From: Asparagopsis taxiformis
Lineage: Eukaryota > Rhodophyta > Florideophyceae > Bonnemaisoniales > Bonnemaisoniaceae
Direction: 5' to 3'
Length of the DNA: 64,000 nucleotides
Assembly: GCA_030407315.1 (NCBI GenBank)
Contig: JALQPE010001860.1
Span: forward strand, 186,001-250,000
The notes under the pieces were generated by a model that saw only the letters and a program-made list of their open reading frames with translations, did no database searches and was not told where the DNA came from. The translations under genes were made by a program, and so were the position numbers. Positions 49,578 through 60,154 of this stretch are shown one piece after another (positions within the stretch are counted from its first letter, which is position 1; every line of letters starts with the position of its first letter).

Positions 49578-50513
49578 CTACTTGGCAGTGCGAGATAGAG
49601 ATGGGAGTGTTTTTGCCCTATTAAAGGCGTCAGCAAAGTTTGCAGCTGCGATTGCAAGCGCTCTCTCATGCTGTAACGCGAGGGATCTGCTCCACTTTGC
49701 CATATTCTTGGCGGTGAGCTCTGTCATGACGTCCGACTCTGTGCGCAGCTCAGTAGAAGTTCTTATCCAGACGGGCTTTGCCGCTTCAGCTAACGCCTCG
49801 TAATAACTTCTCTTCTCGTCACTTTCAGCCATATCCACGTTGCGCTTATACTTGAGATACTGCCCCTTCTGATCCATGTATCGTCTCCTCAACGGCACAA
49901 TCTTCCTCGTGTATCGCTCCTCAAACGACCTAGTAAGATCGTTTATCGGCGAACTGAGCGCAACAGAAAGCTTTATGGTCGCATCAGAATGAATGGCCAG
50001 TCCTTTTCCAAGCCCCTTCTGTGCCTCCTTAGCCTCAATGGGGAGGTAATTGGTGAAATGATTCGCGGCAGCGGGCGAATTTTCATCCTGGCGACGCTGT
50101 GGCTGAGAGAAATGCAAGTCTGCAAATTCATCCTGCGGCTCATCATCTTCATCGTGGGCGGAAGCGAATCGACGCGGCTCCATGACATCAGCGAGCGCGT
50201 CACCAAGAGAGCGCTCAGTGTTAGCGGACGCGACGAGCATATCTTTATGTTCGTTTGCGGCGTTAGTGAGTTCGCGCAGCGCCATGCGCACGTCCTCTAG
50301 CGCGTGGATCGAGTTGCCAAGGGCGCGATCCTCGTAATAGAGATCGGGGGACTCCTCGAGCGGGGCGCCGAGTAGCTTGGCGGAGATCGCGGTCTGGGCG
50401 ATAGTGACGGGCGGCGCGGCATTGGTAGCGTCCTGCAGTACTTCGGATTCATGTCGATCCTCTAGACGACGGAAACGACTACCAATGGTCTTGAAGATGG
50501 TCATGTTCTGCAT
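49578..50513 (-). CDS. BAR-like domain protein
   Basis: Predicted 311 residues. The helical core includes DLTRSFEERYTRKIVPLRRR, YMDQKGQYLKYKRNVDMAES, then AEAAKPVWIRTSTELRTESD and a final NMAKWSRSLALQHERALAIA. The charged, heptad-like helices with FEE, KIVPLRRRY and LKYKR positions resemble classical BAR or sorting-nexin BAR domains, which bend membranes as dimers. No PX or SH3 domain is present. The N-terminal 60 residues start with MQNMTIFKTIGSRFRRLEDR, an amphipathic helix that could insert in membranes. Family placement is by pattern and moderately sure. Confidence 0.65.
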   Translation of the reverse strand: MQNMTIFKTIGSRFRRLEDRHESEVLQDATNAAPPVTIAQTAISAKLLGAPLEESPDLYYEDRALGNSIHALEDVRMALRELTNAANEHKDMLVASANTERSLGDALADVMEPRRFASAHDEDDEPQDEFADLHFSQPQRRQDENSPAAANHFTNYLPIEAKEAQKGLGKGLAIHSDATIKLSVALSSPINDLTRSFEERYTRKIVPLRRRYMDQKGQYLKYKRNVDMAESDEKRSYYEALAEAAKPVWIRTSTELRTESDVMTELTAKNMAKWSRSLALQHERALAIAAANFADAFNRAKTLPSLSRTAK

Positions 50514-50868
50514 GGCGGGTAGTTTGGGTACGGCTGGAGATGGGGACAGACGGTGCGGGTGCGGCAGCATTGATGGTCGATAGTTGCATGGTGGTATGCG
50601 GCTGTTTTAACTAGCGCGGCTACGTAGGATCGGGCATGATTTTCGTGCAAGTTGAACGCAGGGGTGATAGTGAACGGTAACATGAGCACTCGGGAGTTGG
50701 GCGTTTTGCACGATGATTGGATGTTTGTGACGTAACGGCAGTGCTCGCTGTGTTTGAGTTAATATATGTTATGGCCGTTTCACGTTTAAAATCGAGAGAT
50801 TGTATAATTGTGACCCTTGCTAAACGAATTGCATATGTCACCGCACGCTTAGCCAACGCCCCCCATCC
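50514..50868. other. Divergent upstream region
   Basis: About 355 bases between the BAR-like gene (minus) and an unknown ORF (plus). No element recognised. Confidence 0.35.
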
Positions 50869-51657
50869 ATGTTCACCCACGCCTATCATTTTTCTCTAAC
50901 CGCCCATTCCCACTTGAGCCATCTAACAACACTCTCATCAACGATTCAATCGTCGCGCACACGCGCTCAATCCACTGTCCGCAAGCTACAAACCGCCCTT
51001 TCAAATCTACAAACATCCCTTCCACAGACAGCCGTCCTCGTTCACAACCAGCTCAACCAGACGCACACACTTCTCAACGCTCAGAAAACGCTGCACAAAA
51101 AGCATCTCACCCGTCTATTATTCAGCACAACCACCCGTCCTATCCGCCAGTCCTACATCTATCTCCGCGCGCTCAGACGACGTCCTCCCGCGCTACGCAA
51201 ACAAGCTGCCTATGTGCGTGCCCTACGCACGCTCGCGCAGCAGTTAGCGCTTCACTCTGCATCGGATGCATGCACACGCGCAGCGGACAGCGCTGCGCGA
51301 AAGCTCATAGCGCGCCGCGCGCATCCACATGCGGTGGCTACACAGCCCATGCAAACTGCCGGCCGCATTCGTCTACAAATCCAACCGTCCTCGTCCCCGT
51401 TTTCTATCCGTTTGTTGTCGGGTGCGCGCGTGCTCGTCAGCGGCGATTCGCGCGCAGGATTGTGTATGGTGCGGAATATCGGCGAGATAAAAGTGCGTAT
51501 TACGTGCGTTCATGTCGCAGGCTGTTCACCCTGCCAGCGCGTTATCGTGCTGCCGCCGTCTACGGGTCTGGCGCGATTGTTGCGACGCGATGCGACGCTT
51601 TGCGTGCGTGTAGACGCCCGTTCTGATGCGTGTGGGGTCGTCGTTTGTGTCGGCTAG
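50869..51657 (+). CDS. Unknown ORF with N-terminal coiled-coil character
   Basis: A 262-codon frame starting at ATG 50869. The first half is Ser/Thr/Gln/Leu-rich with heptad-like spacing (LQTALSNLQTSLPQTAVLVH, then HTLLNAQKTLHKKHL); the middle is Arg/Ala-rich; the last third has beta-rich, Cys- and Val-containing sequence (GRIRLQIQPSSSPFSIRLLS, then VRITCVHVAGCSPCQRVIVL). I do not recognise a family. It is the only long frame filling this interval, and both neighbours read outward, which favours a real gene, but composition bias could also keep it open. Confidence 0.45.
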   Translation: MFTHAYHFSLTAHSHLSHLTTLSSTIQSSRTRAQSTVRKLQTALSNLQTSLPQTAVLVHNQLNQTHTLLNAQKTLHKKHLTRLLFSTTTRPIRQSYIYLRALRRRPPALRKQAAYVRALRTLAQQLALHSASDACTRAADSAARKLIARRAHPHAVATQPMQTAGRIRLQIQPSSSPFSIRLLSGARVLVSGDSRAGLCMVRNIGEIKVRITCVHVAGCSPCQRVIVLPPSTGLARLLRRDATLCVRVDARSDACGVVVCVG

Positions 51658-51934
51658 GTTGCATTTGGACATGTGATTCGTTTACTGGCGCGTCGCGTTC
51701 GCCAATGCATTGGCTCTTTTCGGAGATTGTGTACTGTCAATTTTAACGCCCAAATTTAGAATACACATCGTATGTAGCGAGTTTATAAACGCCATCGACG
51801 TTCGAAACCGACACAATGACGCCTACCCCGCACGCTGCGCTTTTTGTTCCAGCGCCGCATCACTTTCGTCCGTGCCGCCGACTTGCTACCTCCCCGACCC
51901 GACTTGCAGCCAGCCACACTACTACCCGTCCACG

Positions 51935-52475
51935 ATGTCGTCCGCGATGCGCAAGATGAACTGTACGTTTGTTTCTTTTTTGCTCCGAGCCATCGACGTT
52001 GATTAGCATGCTAATTGTCTGTCATCTTTTTTCCAAAAGATATCAAACTCGAGAAGATGAGACCTGTTTCCCATCGCCATAACATCGTTGTTAAAGTTGT
52101 CGAGAAACGAACTGTTATGGACAAGGTTTCTCCTAGTGGTAAAAGAATGCTGCTTGAGGAAGTTCTAGTTGCTGATGAAACCGGTTGCATGTTTCTCACC
52201 GCTCGCGATGGTAAGTCTTACATATTGCATGTAAAACTCATCTCTTGTACTGCAAGCCGTACCTAACACTTTCTTTTCATTCATCAGCACATTGCGAACA
52301 ACTGCAAGTGGGACAAACCGTTCTTCTCTTCAACGCCAAGGTAACGATGATCAAAAACACAATGCGATTGGGCTTTGACAAATGGGGTTCTATCAGAGAC
52401 ACCACTGTGATCATTCCGGCCGAGGTTGACTTGGAAAGAAACTATTCCAAGGTAATCTACGAGCGTGTCGTATAA
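51935..52475 (+). CDS. OB-fold nucleic-acid-binding protein (At4g28440-like)
   Basis: Three exons (51935-51962, 52040-52210, 52288-52475) encode 128 residues. The core IVVKVVEKRTVMDKVSPSGK, LEEVLVADETGCMFLTARD, VGQTVLLFNAKVTMIKNTMR and LGFDKWG matches a small RPA/SOSS-B-like OB-fold family found in plants and algae (single-stranded nucleic acid binding; exact role unclear). Both introns are 77 nt with donors GTACGT and GTAAGT and phase 1; a candidate branch site CTAAC lies in the second. Splicing into the conserved ARD-AHCEQLQVGQT supports the model. Confidence 0.85.
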
Positions 52476-52671
52476 AACCGTCAGAGCCTAGCCCTTATAC
52501 AACCCTCACTAACCGTAGTGCTAGGAGACTAGGTAGAACGACATTTACTACCATATGCACCCAAACATGTCACGATAAACAAGAAACCTTTTAATCAACT
52601 ACCTAGCGGTCGTCACATTAGCAAGCAATCTTGTTCAGTCAAACCCTGTGTAGTTTCAAAATAGCAACTGT

Positions 52672-53197
52672 TTAAGCATTTGTGCTCAGGCACTGTCCAG
52701 CTTGATTGTCCATTTCAGCTTGACCTTTGTCAGTAAGTCTTCGTCCACCACGGCTATCCTTTTCAATGATACCGAGTCTCTCTAATTGCTGCAGCGCGTT
52801 ACGGATGAGACCGCCGGAAGCCTTGGAGCTGCGGGACGGCTTCATGCCGCGACGTTTGCGACCGCCGTAAATTTTTCGAAACTCGCCAGTTCCGATACCG
52901 CCTCGGATGTAGATCTTACGGGCAATAGACGCTACGATAGTGCAACACAAGGTTAGCAAAACTGATCATCAACAAAGCTATTGGCAAGCGCTCGTGGTGG
53001 ATGCATCACCTACCAATCCTGATGTAGAACCAATCCTGGTCATACGGCGCAAGCTCCTTTCGTGGAGCCGTTTTGATCGTGTCCACCCATGCCGGCAGCT
53101 CGACCAAACCAACGCGCTTCAGATGGGCGGCGTAGGTCGTCACAAACTCTGCTGGCGGAACATCCTTCACAGTGCAACCAGTCGGGGCGCGCTCCAT
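52672..53197 (-). CDS. RPS19: 40S ribosomal protein eS19
   Basis: Small-subunit protein needed for 18S maturation. Exon 1 (53197-53014) encodes [20 protein letters not shown], then [20 protein letters not shown] and QDWFYIR; exon 2 (52931-52672) continues [20 protein letters not shown] and [11 protein letters not shown]. The 82-nt intron has donor GTAGGT, acceptor TAG, phase 1. Predicted 147 residues, close to 145 in human. The ATG at 53197 is preceded directly by an AAG acceptor-like site, and GTAAGG lies about 90 bases upstream, so a 5' UTR intron is possible. Confidence 0.93.
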
Positions 53198-54753
53198 CTT
53201 TGCAATTGGAATCAACGGATCACAATGTTAGTTGCACTCGGCGCGACGAGAGGGAGACGACGGGCTTGGGGTTGTTTCGATGTGCATACCTTACCTTGAA
53301 TGATTGATGGTAGCGGAAAAAGCGCGCTGCGTCGACTAACACTTGTAACTGCTGCACGGTGGCGCCGGGATCGGAGAGGCACCTATGCAGATGGACGGAG
53401 GAAGGAAAGTATGATAGTGCGGATGGTCGACGACGACGAAAAAATGATGGTATTTTTTGTTTTTCCGAAAATTTATTGTTTTTGTGAAAATATTGTATCT
53501 TTGATCTTTAATGATGGAGTGAAGCGAGATCACACATGAGTTGGTGTCATAAGTTGTACGTACCGTGAGCCGCGAGCGTAAGATAACTGACAGGCAGTGC
53601 CACTGGATGCCAGTCAGTCTAATTTGGAACGCAAAAGGAGTTGCTGTAGGAGGCGGCGGTTTGAGGTCAGAGAAAGTATCGCATGGCAGATGAACAAGAT
53701 TATGTCGACGCACCGAATTTGAGCAACTTGAGTCGCCGTGTCGTGCGCACTGTCAACTGGAAGCAAAATAAGTTTAGATGCGTGCTGCTTTGCTCTCACA
53801 CTGTGACCACGTCGTTAATATGATTAGAATGCAGTACTGGACGTTGCATATGTTGTAGATTATGCTAACCTACCTGCGTTGAATTTTGGCAAAGCGCTGA
53901 TGAGAAGCTTGTTGACCAACCAGAACAATGGCAACCGTGCATGGAAATGTCGAATGCAATTGCCAGAGCCTGCTTTGAAAATTTTTCTCCTCACTTTGTA
54001 ATACAGTGATCTGCTCGGGTTGATGCACACAACGATCCCAAGCAGAGAGGTCAATTTGGATGACAGCAAGAGTCGCAATTCTGGGGACGCGTGGAAAAAT
54101 ATAATCGGGCGCAATGTGTTTGACGACTAACCGTTGGTGCATGTGTGGAAGAAAAGTCAGAGAAATGCATTGCACTCTAGCAAAGATGACAATGTGAAAA
54201 CGCACATTTGACACGAAACCATACTGAGAGTTGCGAAACATCTGCACAACGCTGCAAATTGGCCGATACCAGCACAAGCGGACGGCTGTCCGCACGACGA
54301 GTGAGTACTTGCTGAGCCATGCAAGAACACTGGCAACTTGCACATGAGCGAAAAATCTTCAAACAAGAGGTCAGCAAATGCAACTTGGAAAGCGCAACAA
54401 CATGACAATGGTGAACACTTGTCACGATCCAATTGCAAAACAAAAAATTTCACTTGCAACCATACTGGATAAGGCTCCAGCCAGAAAGGCTGAGACACTT
54501 GTCCCCAACCGATTGCCGCACAGCAAATAATTTGTCGCCCTGCACATCTGTCAACAGTCTCTACACGAATCTCAGCGGCCCAACTCAAGTCGTCTACAGA
54601 CGGTATTGAACCCATAGTTGCAGAAAATACTCACTTCGTCCACGCAGCCGTGCAAGTCGAGCGTCAGTTCACGCCACGTCCAAACCGCAGCGCGCATTCC
54701 AACGCACGCACGCCCTTTAAAACGCCCCGCAGCCCAATTGCATTATAGCACCC
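53198..54753. other. Long region without a supported gene
   Basis: About 1.5 kb. A minus-strand frame at 53870-54343 stays open for 157 codons (from a GTG) and another at 54157-54615 for 152, overlapping it in a different phase and rich in Cys; neither resembles a known protein. An unannotated spliced gene or a non-coding RNA is possible. The left edge holds the eS19 leader. Confidence 0.35.
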
Positions 54754-55161
54754 ATGAGCGCTCGTTCGCACCTGCGCTATTCGCACTCCAAGATGGGCAC
54801 CGCCGCGCCGCTCAACGACCTCGTGTCGCCGGTTCCGCAGCGCGCCTATGCCTTCATGGCGCTGTTCGAAACTTCCGACGCTACCACCAGGCCGCAGACC
54901 GTCCCGTGGGGTGCCGTCGGCGGCCTAATTCGCCCCTCCTCAGCCCCTGCTGGCTTCTCCCATCCCAATGCTTCCATGCCCGAATTGACTGCCGCTGCAC
55001 CGCCTCCGCCTCCGGCCCACCCCGTGCACATCGAACGCCCCGTCAGCCCGCCCTCTCGCGTCGCCAATCCCATGGTGCGCGACCGTCATTTCCGTCGTGT
55101 GGGAATGGGCATCGAGAAAATGTCGACCCGCAGTTCCGATAGTGATAATGAGAAGCGATGA
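54754..55161 (+). CDS. Small proline-rich protein, unknown
   Basis: A 135-codon frame with two candidate starts (54754 MSARSHLRY, or 54793 MGTAAPLND). It has a Pro/Ala/Ser-rich centre (TAAAPPPPPAHPVHIERPVS) and a compositionally distinct basic-acidic end (RDRHFRRVGMGIEKMSTRSS then DSDNEKR). No family recognised. The ordered ends flanking a low-complexity centre make it plausible as a real short protein. Confidence 0.45.
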   Translation: MSARSHLRYSHSKMGTAAPLNDLVSPVPQRAYAFMALFETSDATTRPQTVPWGAVGGLIRPSSAPAGFSHPNASMPELTAAAPPPPPAHPVHIERPVSPPSRVANPMVRDRHFRRVGMGIEKMSTRSSDSDNEKR

Positions 55162-56017
55162 TGTTGGCTACATTTGATGTATTTTGCTTGTTTATATTTC
55201 ACGCATTTGAGTTTGAATTGTGTGTCGTGCTTGCTGGCTGCCCGGCTCGCAGAGTTCGGTCGGCTCGTATTTGCGTTGTGAATAAATCACTCACGGTCGG
55301 TCTGCTCAGTTGTTATCATGGATGGTTGCTGCTAGCCATGTAGCATGGATGACTTGTATTTCGGATACTGCGCAGAGAGCGCTTGTGATGTTGCCCATTC
55401 TCAGTGTTGTTTGGTGTAAAATAGAATGTGCTTGCAACTGTAATAAATGACTTTATGTGAGACATGACGGGCGGCGGTTCACCCGATGAATCACATTGGC
55501 GCATCTACCACTCTTCCTGGTCTATACAAACCACCACACTAGGTGTGCTGTATGTTGAATATTATTAACGCCTCCAACGAATCGTTTCAATTGGAGACGA
55601 CGCCACACACTAGGAATTGTGGCCAGTTTTGTAACTCTCTTACGTCTGAGACATTCGTCTTGCTCCACACCACCGTATCTACGACTCGGTCAACAAAAAT
55701 AATAGGTCTGCAATGCTGTGCAGCGCCACGCCATGTGTAAAGAACACAATCATCAGCTGTAGCAGACGTAGTTAGTGCCTACTTGTTCGCCGGTAAGTAA
55801 CCTAAATCCGCCCAACGTAGCAGGGTAAGTAATCGTGCAGCAACTTTGATGAGAGGAACATGCAAGTTCACCATCGATGTGTGCAACGTAAAACACAACG
55901 ATCCTCCAACACTCGCGACACCACCGTCCAATTACATCATGCCAGCAATACAACATATCTTGATCTAAACGCACAGTATGACAATCGCTCACCAACTCAC
56001 ACGTCGCACTACGTGTA
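55162..56017. other. Intergenic region between convergent genes
   Basis: About 860 bases. Small open frames only. No RNA gene or repeat recognised. Confidence 0.4.
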
Positions 56018-57637
56018 TTACAGTGCTTTCCCACGCACACATGCCGCCACTTGCGCGGACGCGCTTTCGGAAAACCGTCCCCGCGTGATGGCCATAATCC
56101 AGCATTGGCCATTTACGATTTCTGCAAATTTTTCCACCTCATCCAGCATCTCCGCCTGCCAAAACTCCTCTCGCGACATACCAAACAGCTGCTCAAAACC
56201 CCGCGACCGCACGAAAACCTCGCACGATCCCTGCCTGTCGCGATTCTCTAACGTCAATTTCACCAACTCTCTCTCCCGCGCCAAGCGCACGTCCGTGATG
56301 TACGCGCAAACATGCACCGTTGGAGCCAGCGTTGCGCGGGCGTCCTGTCTGGCCGCTTCCGTCACCGACACAATACGTCTCGCAAACGGGCAGTAAAGCA
56401 CGCCGGTCATCGTGCTCAGATTACAAACCGAGCTGGCAATCCAGCCCGGTGTGCCATGAACACGCTCTTGATCGACGCGATGCACGTCGTGTAGCACGAT
56501 TTCGTCGCCTTTTTCAATGTCGACGCGCCGCATTACGCGCACGATCACGCCGGCGCCGCAGTCGATCTCGACGCAATTGGCGCCTTTGCTCGGCGTTGCG
56601 GCCACGAGCGCGTAGACAGTCAGCGGCTGCATGGACGCGTAGTGCAGATCGGCGAGGTGGGAGGCGTCGAGTGCTGCAGTGGGTGCGGACGCACCGATGG
56701 GGCGTTGTCGTTTGCAAGGACGGTCGGACTCTGTGTTGGTGCTGCATACTCGATAGATGATGGTTGCGGGTGAGGTTTGTATGGAGAAGGAAGTGCCTGT
56801 TGGATGTACATTAGCTTTCTCCAGAAGGATTTGATCGCCTTCGTTGAGCATTTCACAAAATGCAGTTTGATCGTCGCGTAAGTGCCACTCGACGCTTGGT
56901 TGATTGGCGCACACATCGGTGTCTGCGAGACGGATTATTCGATGCGAAATTTGTACGACATGTCCAAAAATGAAATCGGGCATGAGATTGCGTTCATTCC
57001 ACACGCGTTGCAATGTGTATGTTTGAGCGGGCTCTCGCAGAACAAGCGATGACGTAACAGTCGATAGATCGAAGAGCAGAAGGGTGGTGGGAAGGAAGAT
57101 GGATCTGACCTCTTCCAGTCCGTCATCTTCTTTCTGTGATTGCGATAAAAGCGTTGTATCCTGTGTAAATCTGGGAACGTCGGCTAATTTGGTGACATTA
57201 CTAGGGCTTGCCTCTGGATGGACAGAGTTCTCAGCCCGGAAAGCGCGCTGAGCAAGTTGCAGGAGATTGGCACGAACAGCGGGTTCTGATTTCGCGAGTT
57301 GGTCTGCACGGAATGTGAAGCGTGCTCCGGGGAAGAATCGCCCCGTGCATAATGTATGTGCATGTAGAATTACGTGCTGGTTGTTTTGCAGACGTACAAG
57401 CCACAGTTCTGGTGCGTGGTGTGCTATGCGAACTATGTGACCAATGAAATGAGATGGTGCGGGATCGGGCGGCGCGGGTACATTGAACTCATCGAGAGCA
57501 ACGGAGAGTGACAATCCGGTCGAATAGCGAGAGAGAAGCTGGGAGAGTTTTGTTACCAACGCGATCCAGGTTGTGTGGGGAAGGTTGGATAGGAGCGTTT
57601 GGGTGGCTGAATCGAGGATTGTTGCTGAGGTGCTCAT
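56018..57637 (-). CDS. Multi-OB-fold-like protein, unknown
   Basis: About 539 residues in one exon. Three or four beta-rich units of about 110 residues look like OB folds: FIGHIVRIAHHAPELWLVRL then FFPGARFTFRADQ; FIFGHVVQISHRIIRLADTD then EGDQILLEKANVHPTGTSF; YALVAATPSKGANCVEIDCG then EKGDEIVLHDVHRV; and VHVCAYITDVRLARERELVK then SCEVFVRS. The first and second units share the GH-VV-I-H start. Serial OB folds suggest single-stranded nucleic-acid binding, as in RPA1, RADX, POT1 or CTC1, but no zinc finger or specific motif allows a choice. Family assignment is inference. Confidence 0.6.
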   Translation of the reverse strand: MSTSATILDSATQTLLSNLPHTTWIALVTKLSQLLSRYSTGLSLSVALDEFNVPAPPDPAPSHFIGHIVRIAHHAPELWLVRLQNNQHVILHAHTLCTGRFFPGARFTFRADQLAKSEPAVRANLLQLAQRAFRAENSVHPEASPSNVTKLADVPRFTQDTTLLSQSQKEDDGLEEVRSIFLPTTLLLFDLSTVTSSLVLREPAQTYTLQRVWNERNLMPDFIFGHVVQISHRIIRLADTDVCANQPSVEWHLRDDQTAFCEMLNEGDQILLEKANVHPTGTSFSIQTSPATIIYRVCSTNTESDRPCKRQRPIGASAPTAALDASHLADLHYASMQPLTVYALVAATPSKGANCVEIDCGAGVIVRVMRRVDIEKGDEIVLHDVHRVDQERVHGTPGWIASSVCNLSTMTGVLYCPFARRIVSVTEAARQDARATLAPTVHVCAYITDVRLARERELVKLTLENRDRQGSCEVFVRSRGFEQLFGMSREEFWQAEMLDEVEKFAEIVNGQCWIMAITRGRFSESASAQVAACVRGKAL

Positions 57638-58229
57638 CGCGCGAGTCCATGGCACAATTGGTTTGGGACATCGGACGTGGGTGGGGTAGCGGGCGGCATA
57701 TGTTGTATGATGTGAAACGCAGTTGGTGTTGGCGCCAAAATGGGAATCGATTTATGATTGGCGAAATTGACATGTGTATATTTTTGAAAAGTATTTAAAT
57801 TTTTGCGTTGGGAGGATTGTGCTCATTGCAGAGCAGAGATGTGAACGGATAGAAATTTATTCTTCAAATTGAAGAGTTGACGAGCGCTTTCAACTTGCTT
57901 GAATCGGGTCTTCGGCTCGGCAGCTATCAAGCTCGTGAGATACTTGATCGTCCGCTTGAAACATGACAAGTAGACTGTATGCGGTGTGAATTTTGGCCCA
58001 CCACACAGGTCGGAACAAGTCACCTTCCTTTGAATGAACAGGCAATTCAAAACATGGGCCAAGATGGCGATTCGCGGCCATTGCATCTCAATTTCTACCA
58101 TAAAATTACAGCTTGGACATGCAATTTCTCCGCGCCACGGAGATCTATGCGGGATGCGTACACTAGCGTGCAAGTGTACACCGCAGATACACGTCCACAT
58201 TTCTCCAAACACAAACCAACCATCTGACA
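57638..58229. promoter_or_regulatory. Divergent upstream region, multi-OB and DHAR genes
   Basis: About 590 bases. A minus-strand open frame (57823-58323) overlaps the DHAR start and looks non-coding. No element recognised. Confidence 0.35.
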
Positions 58230-59090
58230 ATGAAAACGTCGAAAATTTCTGCCACCAACCGCACCCGCACCGCATCTGCCATTCCACCCGTGCAAAAGCC
58301 GCACTACTCTCGCCCACCGACACTCATCATGCCCTCAGCTGCCTTCCTGCCGCCCATTCTGCCCCCATCACGCCCAGCCCGTCCGCAGCTATCCCGACGC
58401 GCCCCAACGATGACCGACGCCCCGCCACTACACGAGGGGCGCCATCTCCTCGCCAAGGCCGGTCCCACCGGCACTGCGCTCGGCGACTGCCCCTTCACCA
58501 TGAAGGCCAATCTCGCGCTACGCTACTCCGCCGTCCAATTTGATGTGCATTACATCGATACCAAGAATAAGCCCGCGTGGTTCCTCGATTTGAACGAGGA
58601 CGGCACCACCCCCGTCTTTGTGGACGCCGCCTACGCTATCGGCGAGTCGGATGATATTGTAGAATACGCGGACAAGATCGGTTCCCGACCCGTCAAACTC
58701 GTCCGGGAAGATGACCCCAATTGGGAGGCCGCTTTCGATGCCGTGTCCCCCGTGTTTGGCGCACTCGTCAGGCTTATTAAGAGCACAGACGAGGAGCGCG
58801 ATGGCTGCAGAGATAAGCTTGCTGCTGCCCTCACATCTCTCGACGCCTTTTTGGCTTCCGTTCCAGGGCCGTTTTTGCTCGGCGATGATATCTCCGCCCT
58901 CGATTGTAATCTGGCTCCAAAGTTGTTTCATATCAGGGTGGCAGCCGCCCATTATAGACAGTTTGAAATTCCGCAAGAGCTTGTGAATGTGCATGCCTTT
59001 ATGCAACACATGGACACACAGCCCGAGTGGAAATTGTGCGTATGTCCGGATGATGTCGTCGTTTGGGGTTGGAGTAAGTTCTTTTCATAA
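58230..59090 (+). CDS. DHAR: Dehydroascorbate reductase (GST/CLIC superfamily)
   Basis: Regenerates ascorbate from dehydroascorbate with glutathione. The 286-residue frame has a leader of about 55 residues rich in Ser/Pro/Arg (targeting-like; a second ATG at 58329 also fits), then the DHAR fold: TALGDCPFTMKANLALRYSA with the catalytic Cys of CPF (residue 87 from the first ATG), KPAWFLDLNEDGTTPVFVDA, IGESDDIVEYADKIG and the helical domain LGDDISALDCNLAPKLFHIR. The DCPF and FLDLN motifs identify DHAR against ordinary GSTs. Plastid or mitochondrial location is inferred. Confidence 0.9.
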   Translation: MKTSKISATNRTRTASAIPPVQKPHYSRPPTLIMPSAAFLPPILPPSRPARPQLSRRAPTMTDAPPLHEGRHLLAKAGPTGTALGDCPFTMKANLALRYSAVQFDVHYIDTKNKPAWFLDLNEDGTTPVFVDAAYAIGESDDIVEYADKIGSRPVKLVREDDPNWEAAFDAVSPVFGALVRLIKSTDEERDGCRDKLAAALTSLDAFLASVPGPFLLGDDISALDCNLAPKLFHIRVAAAHYRQFEIPQELVNVHAFMQHMDTQPEWKLCVCPDDVVVWGWSKFFS

Positions 59091-59123
59091 ACCTGTTTAT
59101 ATTTCACTAAACCATGCAATCCC

Positions 59124-60154
59124 TCAAGCTCCGTACGTTTCGTCGCTAGAATCTACAGATGTCATTTTGTTTAAATCTTGCTTTCTCGACTTGAACCGTG
59201 CACTCAGCTGGTCTTGAAACACCTTGGATGACACACTATCACCCTGTCGGTCTGAAACTGGCGTGTGTGGACTTTTCACACCCAGTTTAGCAATCAGAGC
59301 TGACCGTGCAAAATTGCTTCCGCTGCTCACATTCGGCTCTTCGTTTTCGCTCACTTTAATGCTCGCTACTTCGAATTCCTCGTCCGCCTCTTCCGTATCT
59401 TCATACTGGTTTAAAACTTCAGTTTGTGACGCCTCCGTATCATTCGTCGATTGCTTTTGCATCACACCCGGCATGTGCATATTCAATGCCTCTCGTAGCT
59501 GTAGCATGGTGTCCACCCGATTTGAAATTGATACTTTCTCGGGCTCCGTCTGTGCCTTGCGCGCCTCCATATCTAGTGATTTGAAAATTCCGTCATGCGG
59601 AACGTCTTCAACACCATCACCGGTTGTCATTACGCTACAGCAGGCACGTTTGTTTGCTGAACCGATTGTCTGCGATGGATTTGGCGTTGACTTGATATCC
59701 AGCACCATCAACTTACATGGTTGTGAGAGATGATATCATTTTCAGCAGTTGCAGTGGCTTGGGCATAAAAATTTTGCACTTTACGCATCTCTTTCATGTC
59801 GCTCAGCCTATGCCGTTCATGAAAAGAGCGGCACAGCCACAAGGGCGCCCAATGCAGCATATGCGTCACAGCGGCAACACGCGCTTGTGTATCTATCTCA
59901 GTAGCCTTCGACATCATGTGCTCCTGCCTGCTAACTGTTACCATATAACACAATTTTACAACTTTTCACACACCTGCTTCTAAGTGGTTGGTACCAAACA
60001 TACAGTAGGCCACGGCTTTCCCAAACTCGACAACACTCCATTGCCCGAGCAATGATCCGGGTACAACACCATCGCTCAACCACCAAGTGTGCCTATTTCG
60101 CTCTTTCCATTTGTGATGTACACCTGCGCAATGAGGAATGGACTGGAAGCACAT
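59124..60154 (-). CDS. Unknown multi-exon gene
   Basis: Three open segments on the minus strand can be joined. Exon 1 (60154-59974) begins with ATG directly after the stop of the transporter gene and encodes HHKWKERNRHTWWLSDGVVP and FGKAVAYCMFGTNHLEA. The next segment (within 59934-59718) encodes ARVAAVTHMLHWAPLWLCRS and DMKEMRKVQNFYAQATATAE, ending before GTAAGT. The last (to 59124) is acidic and Ser-rich with FEVASIKVSENEEPN. Exon 2 could start at 59934 (39-nt intron) or 42 bases later (81 nt, the size usual here). The third junction would need an intron of about 47 nt. I do not recognise the protein; the first two segments have folded-domain character. Boundaries are uncertain. Confidence 0.45.
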
